DNA of 64,000 bases, taken from Apiotrichum sp. Y4204 (taxonomy: Eukaryota > Basidiomycota > Tremellomycetes > Trichosporonales > Trichosporonaceae). The translations under genes and the position numbers were made by a program. Of the stretch, positions 32,985-44,200 are shown in pieces. The notes below the pieces were generated by a model that did not search any database, was not told the DNA's origin, and saw only the letters and a list, made by a program, of their open reading frames with translations. The DNA lies in the NCBI GenBank assembly GCA_025531455.1, contig JAMYHL010000004.1:992001-1056000 (forward strand), given 5' to 3'. Every line of letters starts with the position of its first letter. The stretch's first letter is position 1.

Positions 32985-35900
32985 ATGCGCCTTTTATCCG
33001 CCCTGCTGCTCCTCGCCAGCTGCCTGGCCGAGGACCGGCTGCCACAGCACCGAACGCGTCCGCCCCCGCCAACAGTCCCGGCCGGCAACCCGCTCGTCGC
33101 GCTCGCGAGCGCACTCGTCGGCGCAGTCCTCTACGTTCTCCAGGCCGTGCAGCACCTTTTCACCTTTATGACGATCACAATTCCGACGTAAGTGTGCACG
33201 TTCCTTCTCGTCCGCGCGCGTGCGTTGCGGCGTCAGCGGCGGGCTCTGTCCATTGGCCCGCTTTCATGACACGCGCTGCTGATATCTCTTAACCTCTGGA
33301 TATCTATATCTATATCTGACATTCTCTCCGCTCTTCATCGCACCCCGCCTGGCTAGCTGCTCACTCCTCAGACTCATTGTCCGCATGCTCCATTCGTCGC
33401 TCACCATCTCGCTTGGGTTTGTGCACCTGGCGGCAATCTTCACCGTTCTTACGGGCGCAGTATTCTTTGTTGTCCGCTACCGAGTATGTTCCTTGTCCAA
33501 TGTTCAGCGAAATGCAGCTAACGGTGATAGTACCTCACTCGGTATACCAAGCTCAAGGACACAGTGTGAGTAGTGTCTAGCCGTACAGCTCTCTTTGAGT
33601 CCCCAACTGAACATGCCAGCCTTCCTGCCCCGTCACCGCCAGGCTTCGCGAACAGCCTGCCGATCGTCGATTCTGTCCTCACCGATCCCACCAACCGCTC
33701 CTCGAACCCGCTTCACTCGTACCTTGACGACTTCCTGTCCGCGATCCGCATCTTCGGATACCTCGAGAAGCCTGTCTTCCATGAGCTGAGTAGACACCTT
33801 CAGACACGCCGGCTCGCTGCCGGAGATACAATGGAGATTGGTGGCGGCGAGTTCTGGTGTGTCGTTGAAGGTCGTGTCCAAGTCGTGAGTCTATAGAGTC
33901 ATTTGAAGCTTACCCACAGTTCGCACCGTCCACCGATACCTCCCAGCCCCGATCCCCGGACCCGTTCCGGACATCACCGTCCTCCTTTAATGGTTACAGT
34001 CTTATCAACGAGGTCTCCACGGGCGGCACAATCTCTTCCCTGTTCTCCATTCTCTCCTTATTCACGGAGGATATTCAGCTCTCCTGGACTCCGGGAGAAC
34101 AGAGTGGTTCCTCCAACAACGGAGACTTGCGTCGTCGGTCCTTTGTGGGACGCCAGTCTAGGGCGGACTCGGATGTTAGCCAGCTCGGTCCCAAGGACAT
34201 GGGATCGTTCTGCATCAGCCCCATCGAGACCTCGCCAGGTGATCCCTTGAGTGCCGCCCTGGAGGATCCTACACCTGTCAAGCGCGGCAGGTCTTCGTCC
34301 ATTGGCACGGCCGAGGGTACTGCCCGTCAGGCGTCGTGGTCTCGAGACCGGAAGAGCTCCATGTCGATCTCTCAGCCTGTTACGAGCTCTCACTCACCCG
34401 CCCTAGCACCGACTTCCGCGCCTTCCGTTCCTTCCACTGCTTCGGTTCCCCTCAAGAATGAGGCTCCACCGTCAGATGCGCCTGATCTCTCCCGTCGACC
34501 GAGTGCTCCCCTCCTTGAAGAGGCTATGAAGGGCACGATCGCTCGCGCAACTGTCGACAGCACGCTCGCAGTCATCCCCGCTGAAGCGTTCCGCAAGCTC
34601 ACTCGCAAGTACCCGAAGGCAACGAGCAGCATTGTTCAGGTTGTCCTCGAACGGTTTAGCCGCGTAACCTTTATGACTGGTCAGTTTAATGAGCAGACGA
34701 CCAAACTGACTGCCAGCTCACAAGTTCCTTGGCCTTACTCGCGAGATCCTGCGGTCTGAAGCGACGCTGAATGAACTCGTCTCGCATCCTCTTCCTCACT
34801 CCTTCTACATCGAGGGAGGCATGCAGGCGCTCCGATCTCGATTCCAGGTTGAAACGCGCCAAACGAGCAGCAATTCAAAACACGACGTTTTGGGCTACGT
34901 GTCGCGCAGCCCAACGGTCCGGGCACCGTCTCTCAACAGCATGACTGCCACTCCGGCAATGAGGGCCACGCCACTCAATCCCGAAGCTTTCACCCCTTTG
35001 AGCATGCCCTCGGACTCGGAGGATACTGGCAATGAGGACCAAGCGACGAGCCCCGTCAACGAGGGCCGCCCCAGCCCGTCGATTCGTCGCACCTCGGCGA
35101 TGCGCAAACAGGTAGCCGCGGGTGATCTCGCATCTTCGCCGACAGCCCCAACAGGTAACACTTTCTACCGTCCGCCTGTCACCCCTCACCTCGCACGCAT
35201 GCCCACTTGGCGTGGCCAGTTCTCCTCCATGACATCCAGCGATTATCTTTCTCATGATGCCGGAGATTCGGAGGACGACGAGGACGACTTTATCCTGCGC
35301 GAAGCCCTTGTCTCCTGCATCGCTAAATCTATCGGTCTTTATCAGGCTCCCGAACAGAACGGCAACTCTCACCAATCAGTTTCAGTATCGACTCCCAACT
35401 CGCCGTACATGTTCCCGAACGGTCGTCCGCAATTTGGCCGCGGAGGAGTGGGCAACGTGCTGGACCTCATGAACACGAGCACACAGCAGAGTAACAACGT
35501 CAGCGGCCTTCTTCGCGAAAGTCTCCTGAACGCGGGCATGACCGAAGCAGATGACCAGAGCAGCATATCCGCCAGCGCCATCGATAGCTTTGCCGGTCCC
35601 ACTGATGTCAACGCCAAGATTCTCCGCGACCTCGGTAACCATATCGATGTACTCTACCACAAGAAAGGCACAGTCCTCGTCAAGGAAGGCGAGCGTGCCT
35701 CGGGTCTCTACTACGTTATTGACGGTTTCCTTGATGTAGGTGACAAACAGTCGTGCCGATGACGCGATGCTCACTTGCAGGTCTCTGTTCCTCGCCGTGT
35801 CATGAACGACAAGGGCGAGTTCACGTCAGCGAAATCGCCGGCTGACAGGGGTGCGTTCGCCGGTCCTCCTGAACCTCACTCGCCGGGATCACAGCAACAG

Positions 35901-38598
35901 CACAACTTCCAGACTCCCGAGGAAGAGGAGGAGGACCATCTTTTCACTGTCAAGGTGGGTGCGCGTTCTAGCTTCTCCGCTGACCCAGCAGCCTGGTGGC
36001 CTCGCTGGCTACCTTGCATCGCTCTGCAGCACCGAGTCTTATGTTACCATCACGTGCGTTTTGTGATGGAGCTAAACTAACCCACAGAGCAAAGACGGAT
36101 TGCTTCGTTGGCTTTGTTCCTCAGCGCGCTCTCGACAGCATTGTCGAGCGTCGACCCATTGTGCTTCTCACTCTTGCCAAGCGACTCTTGTCGCTCCTCT
36201 CGCCTCAGGTCCTCCACATTGATGCCGGTCTCGACTGGATCCAGCTGAGTGCTGGACAGATTCTGTACGAAAAGGGTGATCGATCCAGCGACTTCTACGT
36301 CGTCATCAATGGCCGTCTTCGTTCGATCCAGAAGAAGGACGACAGCGAAAGTGTCGACGTCCTCGGAGAATACGGCCAAGGAGACTCCGTCGGCGAGCTC
36401 GATGCCATCACTCTCTCTCCGCGCTCCGACACCGTTCAGGCGATACGTGAAACCGAGATTGTCCGCATGCCGGTGGCACTCTTTGATGCCATCAGCGTCC
36501 GTCATCCGGAGACCACCCTGCAGTTCATGCGTGTGATCGCGAGCAAGGTGCGGAGCACCACGAGCATGGAACATGCGGCGCTGCACAGCCACAATCACAG
36601 CAACACCTCCAACGAGCTCCGTCCAGACCGTAATCTCAAGACTGTGTGCATCATCGGTACCGACCGCAGTGTGCCGGTGGCCAAGTTTGCCAGCAAGCTC
36701 AAGACATCCCTTGAGGAACTCGGTAGCACCACGTCCTATCTTGACCTTGCCACTGTGATGCGTAAGCTCGGCCGACATGCTTTTACCAGGATCGGGTACG
36801 TTTAGATTGTTGAATTGGCTAACCTCACAGCGCATTGAAGATTGCTGGATGGCTCGCCGACCAGGAGGTAAGACAAAAGGACAATAACAACTCTAACGTC
36901 CTCAGCAAAACCACAACATTGTTCTTTACGTTGTTGATACCCCGCCGTCCAGCCAATGGACTATGACAAGTATCCGTCAAGCGGATCTTGTTCTTGTTCT
37001 TGGCATGGGCGACGATCCATCGCTCGGAGAATATGGTTGGTAGCTCACTTGTAACACAGCTGACCATCAGAAAAGCTACTCCTCGCCATGAAGTGCTACG
37101 CTCGTAAGGAGCTCATTCTTCTCCACGGCGAACACTATGTCGTCCCAGGATATACCCGTTCATGGCTAAAGGTAGCTTGAATCTGGTTGGTACAAATGCT
37201 TACTCTTAGAACCGCCCTTGGGTACAAGCCCACTATCATGTCGAGCTTCCCGGTGTGATATCTACTGCCGCATCCCGTAAGGTTCATGACCCGGCAGCGG
37301 TGACTGCCTTCAAGCATCTCCGTGAGCAAGTCGAGGAGAAGATCAACCAGTACCGTGGTCTGCGTCCCCTCGGTCGCCGTCGCCGCCCTCCTCACATGGA
37401 CGACTTTGCGCGTATCGCGCGTCGCCTGTGTGGCAAGCAAGTCGGTCTTGTTCTCGGTGGTGGCGGAGCGCGCGGTATCTCGCACATAGGCATGTTGCAG
37501 GCCCTGGAAGAAGCTGGTATTCCCGTCGACGCTATCTCGGGCTGCTCCATCGGATCCATGATCGGCGGCCTCTACTCGCGCAACACCGACCTCATTGAGT
37601 GTACCGGCCGTGCCAAGCAGTTTTCCGGTCGCATGGGCTCCATGCTCCGCATTCTCAGCGACGTGACGTATCCGTTTGTGGCGTACACTACCGGCCACGA
37701 GTTCAGTGAGTGCCTGTGGGACTTCAGGAGCTGACACCAGACCGTGGTATTTACAAGGCGTTTTACAATACTCAGATCGAAGGTGAGCTACCTTCCTCAT
37801 CCTCTTGAGCTCACGACAGATATGTGGATTCCCTTCTTCTGCAATTCTACCAACATTACCCATTCCCGCATGGAGATTCACCGTTCTGGATATGCCTGGT
37901 GAGTTATATTTCAGAAGCATAAACTCACGCCAGGCGCTATGTTCGCGCTTCTATGACTCTTGCTGGTTTCCTTCCTCCACTTTCGGATAATGGCGTCTGT
38001 GAGTTGAAGATCTTGTGACAATTTGAACTCATGGCAGTGCTTGTTGATGGCGGCTATATGGACAACACGCCGGTTGGCCCGTTGCGCGCCAGCGGTATCC
38101 GCGACATCATTGTTGTCGACGTCGGCTCCATTGACGACACGTCGATGCGCAACTATGGCGACTCGGTCTCCGGCTGGTGGCTCTTCCTGAACCGGTGGGT
38201 TGCCCCTTCCCCCCCAACACGAAAATCCTAACCCCCAGCTTTAACCCATTCTACAAGGCTATCGTGCCGTCCATGACGGAAATTTCGTCACGCCTGACGT
38301 ACGTGTCATCCGTAAGGACACTCGAGGACGTCAAGAGCGACTCGAGCGTGCGCTACATGGCCATGCCCGTGCAACACATTGAGACGATTGGCGGGTTCAA
38401 GAAGTTCTCCGAGGTACGCGAGCTCGGCCTCAAGGCGGCGCGCGAGCAGCTCAAGGAATGGGCCGACGAGGGCCGCCTCCCCCGCGGCCTTGTGGATGAG
38501 AAGCAGAAGCTACACCATACGCGTCGCGGTAGTCGTGTCCGGTGAGTTACCATGTCATATGTTGCCTGATTCTAACTCTCAGCCGGTCGTCCATCTAG
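32985..38598 (+). CDS. NTE1: Patatin-like lysophospholipase NTE1 (neuropathy target esterase homologue)
   Basis: ER-anchored enzyme that deacylates phosphatidylcholine to glycerophosphocholine. The gene has more than fifteen exons and codes for about 1.5 thousand residues. N-terminal hydrophobic segments ([57 protein letters not shown]) precede three cyclic-nucleotide-binding-like folds: near 33740-33900 ([17 protein letters not shown]), near 35630-36100 ([27 protein letters not shown]) and near 36220-36560 ([21 protein letters not shown]). The patatin domain has the oxyanion loop [12 protein letters not shown], nucleophile Ser in GCSIGS (37545-37562) and catalytic Asp in [10 protein letters not shown]. 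Several introns around it are only 35-39 nt. A last 16-base exon (38583-38598) is inferred because it restores an RRSSI ending after a GTGAGT intron with a CTAAC branch point; otherwise the stop is at 38545. Confidence 0.93.
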
Positions 38599-38734
38599 TC
38601 ATGGAATATACCACCCCGCAGTACGATTCGCAGAGTCACACCAGTCCCATGTACAACATGCATGCATATAGAAATGTGTCATTAATGCGGTGGTGGGGTG
38701 TAGTGCCCCAGGCAAGACTCAAGACGCAAGCGTC

Positions 38735-41440
38735 TTATGCCGATATGTTTGGAGAGATGCTCATCGTCTCCAGGCTGGTGGAGAGAACGCCATCCCGTAG
38801 CAGGTCGCGGCGGCGGTTACCGTAGCTGTTTCCCGGGGAAGGTTTGGGGATCGCGCGGCTGACGCGGGGCACGGGCTGACGACCAGCCGCGAGGTCCTCG
38901 TCCGAGCTGACCATTTCCTCCATCTCGCCCTCGTCTCCGTCGTCCTCGTCGTCATCCTCATCGCTGTCGTCGCTGTCTCCGCCAAGATCGACACCCACAT
39001 CGTCCCAGGTACGGTACAGCGCCTCGATAAACTCGCCCGAGCGGGGGAGATCGTATGGGTCAAAGGGGAAGTATCCGTCGAGTCCCGCATCGACGTTGAC
39101 CTGGCGCGCGTGGCGCGGCGCGTGCATCGCGAGTGCCGTGCCTCGCCGCGATCCGGCGCCTGAAACGCGGCGGGCCCCGCCGTTTGCGGGGCGCGTGGCG
39201 GCCTGCTGGTTCTGCTGATTCGCTTCGATGATCGAGAAGCAGTACGCGAAACCTGTAGAATGGGCGACTTTGGCAAAGGTGTTGACCACAGTCGTGTTGC
39301 ATCCCAGCAGCGGGTTGAGGTCCGAGGTGAGCGCGCGCTGGAGCGTGTCGAGATCCCGCATCCACTCGCCCGAGGAGGATTCCTCGAGGTCGTCCATGTC
39401 CATTTCGCCGGTGACGCAGTCGTCCGCGGGGTTGGATGTGCGGAGGGCGCGGAAGCGGAAGCAGAAGATGAGCATGACTGCCTGGCAGACGGCGTAGAAG
39501 AGGGGCAGCTCGTCGAGGGTGTTGAGCGGCTTTTCGCGGGCCTGGGCCAGCTTGCCTTCGATGAAGGCGAGGAGGTATTGCGTGACTGTGCGAGCCTGGT
39601 CGTCGGATACGAAGCGGGCGCGGCAGACGAGCGAGCCGATGTAGACCGTCGCGGCGACGCGCTGGGGGAGGGAAACGGGTTGTGAGGCGAGTGTCGGCGC
39701 GTCGGTTGTGCGCGCGTAAAGTGATTGCAGGACGAGGAGGTGGAGGAGCAGCTCGGTGTGGGCGGGAGTGAAGGAGGCGCAGAGGAAGAGGACGAAGGGG
39801 AGATGCTGCGTCGCACTCGTCGGGAGGATTTGGCGCGAGAAGAGGTTGAGCAGCGTTTGGAAGTGCGCGAGGCTTTGGGCCGCTGTCGGTGGTGGGCGGA
39901 AGACAGCTCCGGGGGCGGCTGTTGTCGGTGTTGCGGGGCGGGAGCCGCGGGGTGTGGATGTTGTTGAAGATGTGCCGCTCCCGAGCGACGCGCTGTTGAG
40001 CTGGGCGCCGAGCTCGACGGCCGACATACCCCGCACACCATTTCCCATGCACTCCTCGAGGTGGCGGAGGAAGTGGGTGAGCATGGCATCGAGCTTGCAC
40101 CGCAGCGCCTTGAGGTTGTCGCGTTTCTGGCGGCGGAGCTCGGCGGCCTTCTTCTCATCGATGAGCTCGTCCTCGCTTTCCTCCTCCTCGTCGGTAGACA
40201 GAGCGTCGATGTCTGGGTCGGCATCATCGTCGTCGTCGCTGTCCTCGTCGTCGGTCTCCTCCCCGCTCCGCGGCATATCCTGGGAAACAAGAAGGTCGAA
40301 CGGGTCGATATCGGGAGCAGCCGGACGGATCATGTCCTCCTCCTCATCCTCCTCGTCATCGTCGTCGTCGTCGTCATCGTCGTCCTCCACGCTGTTCGTT
40401 ATCTCCACGTCGATGCGGAGCATCTTGTCCACCAGGCCGCTCCACACCCGTGCACCGAGCTCGGGGCAGTACTCTATCATCTCGCAGCAATTGCGCACCC
40501 ACGTGCTCTGCGCCACCTCAGTGTCGCGCTTGTGCGGCGCATTCTTCTGCAACAGCTGCTGAAGAACGGTGGGGAGAGTCGGAATAAGACTGAGGAGATG
40601 CGCGAGGAGAAAGTGATGACGCGCGTGGTAGATCCTGCGGGTAATGTTCGAATCGGAAAAGGTAGGTTCTGGAATGTCAGTTGGTGTACCGCTACTCAAC
40701 TCACGCCATCGGAATCCCTTGACCGCCATGGCCACGACCTCCTTAGCCCAGACTGGGTGAGCGGAGACAAGCACGCCAGCCCATCCCACATAGGTCTTAA
40801 CGAAGCGGTCGTCGGCGGTGGCCCAGGGGAGGGCGAGAATGGCGGTGACGAGAGCGCCGTGGAGCTCAGGGCGGAGGAGGGAGACGTGCGCAGTGAGAGC
40901 GCGGAGGAGGGGAAGCAGTGGGGGAAGAGCGATACCCCCAGGATCAAGAGGTTTCGGAAGGAAGTGGGCGACAAGATCACTGTAGTTTGCTGTTTTCCCT
41001 TCTGCCGACTCTTTTAATGCGCGAGGGACGAACACTCCGATGAGCTGGCGTTGGAATGCCGCCTCCTTTTCCCTTCCCTCGCCGCGATCCCTGTCCCCGC
41101 CAGCGGAGCGCGTGCGGCGGGACCCCGAGTCGCGCCCGCTTTTCAGGTCATCCTCTCTCGGGCGCTTCTTTGGTGTAGAGCTCGCCGTCCGCGCACCGTT
41201 CATGGACGCGTTGACGCTTGCGCTCCGGATATGCGGCGGCTTGGCGATGGCGAGATCGCGCGACATTGGATCTGCGTCGGAAGCGAAGGGCGTGAATGTG
41301 AATGCGGATGTGGTTCCTGTTCCAGAGCCCGATCCAGGCTGGTACACTGCCTGCGGCTTTGCCTTTGTCTTTGGCTTCTTGGCTGCGCGGGCGTGCGCGT
41401 GTGGGCTCTGGGAGTAGTGGTGTGATATCCCCTGGGGCAT
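38735..41440 (-). CDS. RRN3: RNA polymerase I initiation factor Rrn3 (TIF-IA)
   Basis: Bridges RNA polymerase I to the rDNA core factor. The reading frame is open for 901 codons. Bases 40704-40669 look like a 36-nt in-frame intron (GTGAGT...CTGACATTCCAG), so the spliced product is 889 residues. The N-terminal ~140 residues are basic and disordered. The Rrn3 HEAT-repeat fold starts at FQRQLIGVFVPRALKESAEGKTANYSDLV and continues with LHGALVTAILALPWATADDRFVKTYVGW, MLRIDVEITN, a long acidic block (Asp/Glu run at about 40300-40390), LDAMLTHFLRHLEECM, FQTLLNLFSRQILPTSATQHLPFVLF, VAATVYIGSLVCRARFVSDDQARTVTQYLL, and DLNPLLGCNTTVVNTFAKVAHSTGFAYCFSIIEAN, followed by DGYFPFDPYDLPRSGEFIEALYRTW. The last two blocks are the strongest family signatures. 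The tail is again acidic. Other open frames across this locus, on both strands, are shadows. Confidence 0.92.
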   Translation of the reverse strand: MPQGISHHYSQSPHAHARAAKKPKTKAKPQAVYQPGSGSGTGTTSAFTFTPFASDADPMSRDLAIAKPPHIRSASVNASMNGARTASSTPKKRPREDDLKSGRDSGSRRTRSAGGDRDRGEGREKEAAFQRQLIGVFVPRALKESAEGKTANYSDLVAHFLPKPLDPGGIALPPLLPLLRALTAHVSLLRPELHGALVTAILALPWATADDRFVKTYVGWAGVLVSAHPVWAKEVVAMAVKGFRWRELSSGTPTDIPEPTFSDSNITRRIYHARHHFLLAHLLSLIPTLPTVLQQLLQKNAPHKRDTEVAQSTWVRNCCEMIEYCPELGARVWSGLVDKMLRIDVEITNSVEDDDDDDDDDDEEDEEEDMIRPAAPDIDPFDLLVSQDMPRSGEETDDEDSDDDDDADPDIDALSTDEEEESEDELIDEKKAAELRRQKRDNLKALRCKLDAMLTHFLRHLEECMGNGVRGMSAVELGAQLNSASLGSGTSSTTSTPRGSRPATPTTAAPGAVFRPPPTAAQSLAHFQTLLNLFSRQILPTSATQHLPFVLFLCASFTPAHTELLLHLLVLQSLYARTTDAPTLASQPVSLPQRVAATVYIGSLVCRARFVSDDQARTVTQYLLAFIEGKLAQAREKPLNTLDELPLFYAVCQAVMLIFCFRFRALRTSNPADDCVTGEMDMDDLEESSSGEWMRDLDTLQRALTSDLNPLLGCNTTVVNTFAKVAHSTGFAYCFSIIEANQQNQQAATRPANGGARRVSGAGSRRGTALAMHAPRHARQVNVDAGLDGYFPFDPYDLPRSGEFIEALYRTWDDVGVDLGGDSDDSDEDDDEDDGDEGEMEEMVSSDEDLAAGRQPVPRVSRAIPKPSPGNSYGNRRRDLLRDGVLSTSLETMSISPNISA

Positions 41441-42293
41441 GGGAGGCGCGGAGCGGGGGGCGAGCGGTGGAGTAAAGGTCGGCCGCTGGTATATGGTATC
41501 AAGTGAATGTGGGTTGGGGGAATGAATGAATGGCGCTGGGGTCTATTAGATGATACGAGAATGCTGGTACTGATGTTGATGCTGATGGTGATGATGGTGT
41601 GGACAACAGCGAGCTCTACACGGATGATGGTCTCCACAGACTGCAACTCCCAGTCTCACTCACACGACAGAAATCTTGTTGGGTGGCGTCAAAAATGGGA
41701 CACACGCGGATCCAAAATATTCTTTCTGGCCGATCTCCGTATAGAGCGCACGGGGCCGATGTCCGGGCCGGGAGAGAGTCTGGAAATCAGGCACGCGTCC
41801 ATGTGGGACAAAGCAGCTCTGCCAATTTGACTGTACTACACGTCATTTGATAAGATTAAGACCCCCAAGAGGGGTGCATACATTGTTATTGTCGAAAGAT
41901 GACGAGAGAAACACCATAATAAAATGATCAGTAGTGGTGAGCAAGAGAGAGAGAGAGAGAGAGAGAGAGGGAAGGAGAAGAAAGAGCTCATTGCTGCATG
42001 CTGCTCGCTGTTGGCCATGATCTTTGTAGTTGGATCATGTCTCACGTCGCTCAAAGACGTTTCTCTTGTTCTTCTTCCTTCTTCTTTCTTTCTCTCTCTC
42101 TCATCATTACTATCATCCTCTTTCCTGCTCTTCTTCTTTCTTCTCTTCCTTTCGTCATCGTTCCCGCCCCTCTCCTCTTGTTCGGAGCCTCTCCTCCTCT
42201 CCTCCTTCCTCCTTAGCCTTTCTCAAGCACTTCTTGTCCCTCACCTTTCCTTCCTCGAGAAAAGTCTTGTACCTCCCGCCGCAGATACCAGCC
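41441..42293. promoter_or_regulatory. Divergent promoter RRN3 / RNase III gene with GA microsatellite
   Basis: About 850 bases. A perfect (GA)12 microsatellite lies at 41945-41968, followed by a pyrimidine-rich leader (about 42060-42290, CTTCTT and CTCCTC runs) up to the RNase III-gene ATG. An imperfect TGATGGTGATGATGG run is near 41580-41600. No gene is seen. Confidence 0.5.
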
Positions 42294-43504
42294 ATGGTGG
42301 ACCCCAACAACCTCGCTCTTCCCGAGCTCCCCATCTTTGCCCTCCCTCCCCTTCCTCCCATTGCCAACGAGGAGCTTGGCCGTCTTGCCCGCACTCACTC
42401 TAGTGCCCACGGTGGAACGCGCCGTGCGAACGCCATTGAGCTTGGGGAGTCGGAAGCCATTCAGGATTATGAAAAGCTCGAACACGTTGGGGACGGTATC
42501 CTCGGCTCCATCGTTACTACCCTTTTGCACGAACTGTTTCCACAGCTTCCCCCCGGTCCAGCTACAGTGAGCTACATGAAGTCTACCCACAACTCACATT
42601 AGGTGCTCAAGGCGTCTCTTGTGGCGAACAGCACGCTGGCCCAGCTCTCAACGCGCTACAACATGCCGGACAGCATAATTGCAGCGCCCTCAGCGCTGTT
42701 CACCACCCGTCTCCAAACCAAGACCCGTGCGTCCGTGTTCGAGGCGTACATCGCCGCCATGTTTTACGACTTCCTTTTGAGCGAGCTGCCCGGAGAATAC
42801 GTTCTTGAGCGGGCTGTGAACGACACGGTCTCCACGGCAGACGCGACGGCCGACGGAGCGTCTGTGCGCGATGATATTACTGAATCCGCCGGGGTTGGCT
42901 CTGTGTCGGGCGACTCTGTCGCATCTGATGATACTGAAATGGTGCGATTTACGTTCTCCTGAGCGCGACTAACACACAGACCAAGGTCCCTGACACCCCG
43001 ACTGTGGATACCACCTATTCAGGCCATGTCATGAACGACGCGCCTGAGCGCAATGGGGCCCGCTCGTCATCGGTTGGCATTGGGCGCATGCCTCCTCTCG
43101 CCCCGCTGCGCCCCCTTCCCATGCGCACTCGAGGCGAAGCATACGATTACGTGGAGCGCTGGCTGCGTCCCCTCTTTGAGCCTATTGCTCAGTTTGCTCT
43201 CGACGCGCTGCGCAACGAGGCTGCCGCAACCACGACCGCGGATCCGGCCTCAGCTGAGCACGACATTCAGCAGATAACCGGTGCCGCTGCGTGCCTCAAC
43301 CAGTGGTCGATGCAGCAGACTGGCAAGATGCCGCGATACGAGGCCGAGCCAGTCGACAAGCTTTGGCGCGTCATTGTCGCCGTCGTCACGAAGGACGGCA
43401 TCCAGCACGTCGCCGAAGCTGTGCGCAGCAACCAGAAGCTCGCCAAGAACCACGCGGCCTACAGCCTCTGCCGCGAGCTCAATCTCGATCTTGGAAGCAG
43501 GTAG
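42294..43504 (+). CDS. RNase III-domain protein with possible double-stranded RNA-binding C-terminus
   Basis: Exons 42294-42566, 42603-42941 and 42980-43504, separated by introns of 36 and 38 nt, give 378 residues. The RNase III signature is YEKLEHVGDGILGSIVTTLLHELFPQLPPG (residues ~62-91), then LKASLVANSTLAQLSTRYNM and KTRASVFEAYIAAMFYD. In active enzymes the last motif normally reads (A)DxxEAxIGA. Here the Asp position is Ser (SVFE), while the Glu and the Glu/Asp of LExxGD remain. An acidic/Ser linker of ~80 residues follows, and the C-terminal DKLWRVIVAVVTKDGIQHVAEAVRSNQKLAKNHAAYSLCRELN has the length and Ala-x2-Ala ending of a dsRBD-like fold. It may act in rRNA or snRNA maturation or be a degenerate structural relative; catalytic competence is uncertain. 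Confidence 0.78.
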
Positions 43505-43648
43505 GAGAGAGAAACATATACAGTTTGAGAGATATCATCAGTGGCAGTAGGAGGGGGATCATATTATGAGCGCCAACCATGTTCTTATAGCCTCAGCGCA
43601 GAGTTCCACGTTTTCCTTGTAGACATACAATGTACATACACAATGAGA

Positions 43649-44200
43649 TTACAACGCGTCGCACTCTGCCGCAACGCTCCTCCACCGCTCCGCACGGCTA
43701 TCTCTCCCAAGCGCATCATCACTGCGCGCGAGGATCAGCGCCGCGCGTTTCCGTAATGCGACCATGGACGAATTTGCCGGGTCGCGTTTCAGGATTCGTT
43801 TGGATTCACGTTCGACAATGCCCGCCTCGGCCCCGGCGGCGTGTACATCGGGGACAGTGATGCCAAAGTATGCATCTGCGAGATCGAGGCGTGCAGCGAG
43901 GACTCGTGTGGGGTCGTGGTGTGCTGTTGGCGGAGCTGGCCGCGTAGGCTGCTGGGACGCATGTGGTGGTTGTTCCGTCCCGAGATCCTGGCCCGTGCTT
44001 GGTGTCCGCGAGGGCGCATCACGCTCAAGAACCTGTACCAACGCGGCGAGGATCTGGACGCGCACAGCGGGGTCCGTCGCGCCCCGCAGTGCTGTATCCA
44101 GGACGGAGACGCTGAGGAGCGGGGAGGCGGGGTCGAGCATTGGAGCGATCGCAGCGAGAGGGGGGATGAGGGGGATGGATGGAGGAATGGACCATGGCAA
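43649..44200 (-). CDS. Hypothetical protein with Pro-rich linker and C-terminal helical region
   Basis: I do not recognise this gene. It is a single open frame of 183 codons, on the strand opposite and convergent to the RNase III gene and divergent from DPP3. The N-terminal half is hydrophobic/helical (LIPPLAAIAPMLDPASPLLSVSVLDTALRGATDPAVRVQILAALVQVLERD). A Pro/His/Gln linker (residues ~66-95) is followed by a helical part typical of repeat or TPR-like packing: TRVLAARLDLADAYFGI, GIVERESKRILKRDPANSSMVALRKRAALILARSDDALGRDSRAERWRS. It has no signal peptide or membrane helix. The length, the absence of introns and the position between two gene ends make a real gene plausible; the helical hairpins are an inference. 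Confidence 0.5.
   Translation of the reverse strand: MPWSIPPSIPLIPPLAAIAPMLDPASPLLSVSVLDTALRGATDPAVRVQILAALVQVLERDAPSRTPSTGQDLGTEQPPHASQQPTRPAPPTAHHDPTRVLAARLDLADAYFGITVPDVHAAGAEAGIVERESKRILKRDPANSSMVALRKRAALILARSDDALGRDSRAERWRSVAAECDAL

Noticed and set aside
38761..40290. Long Ser/Arg/Pro-rich frames overlapping RRN3 in other frames
   Set aside because: High-GC shadow frames of a gene with clear Rrn3 motifs.
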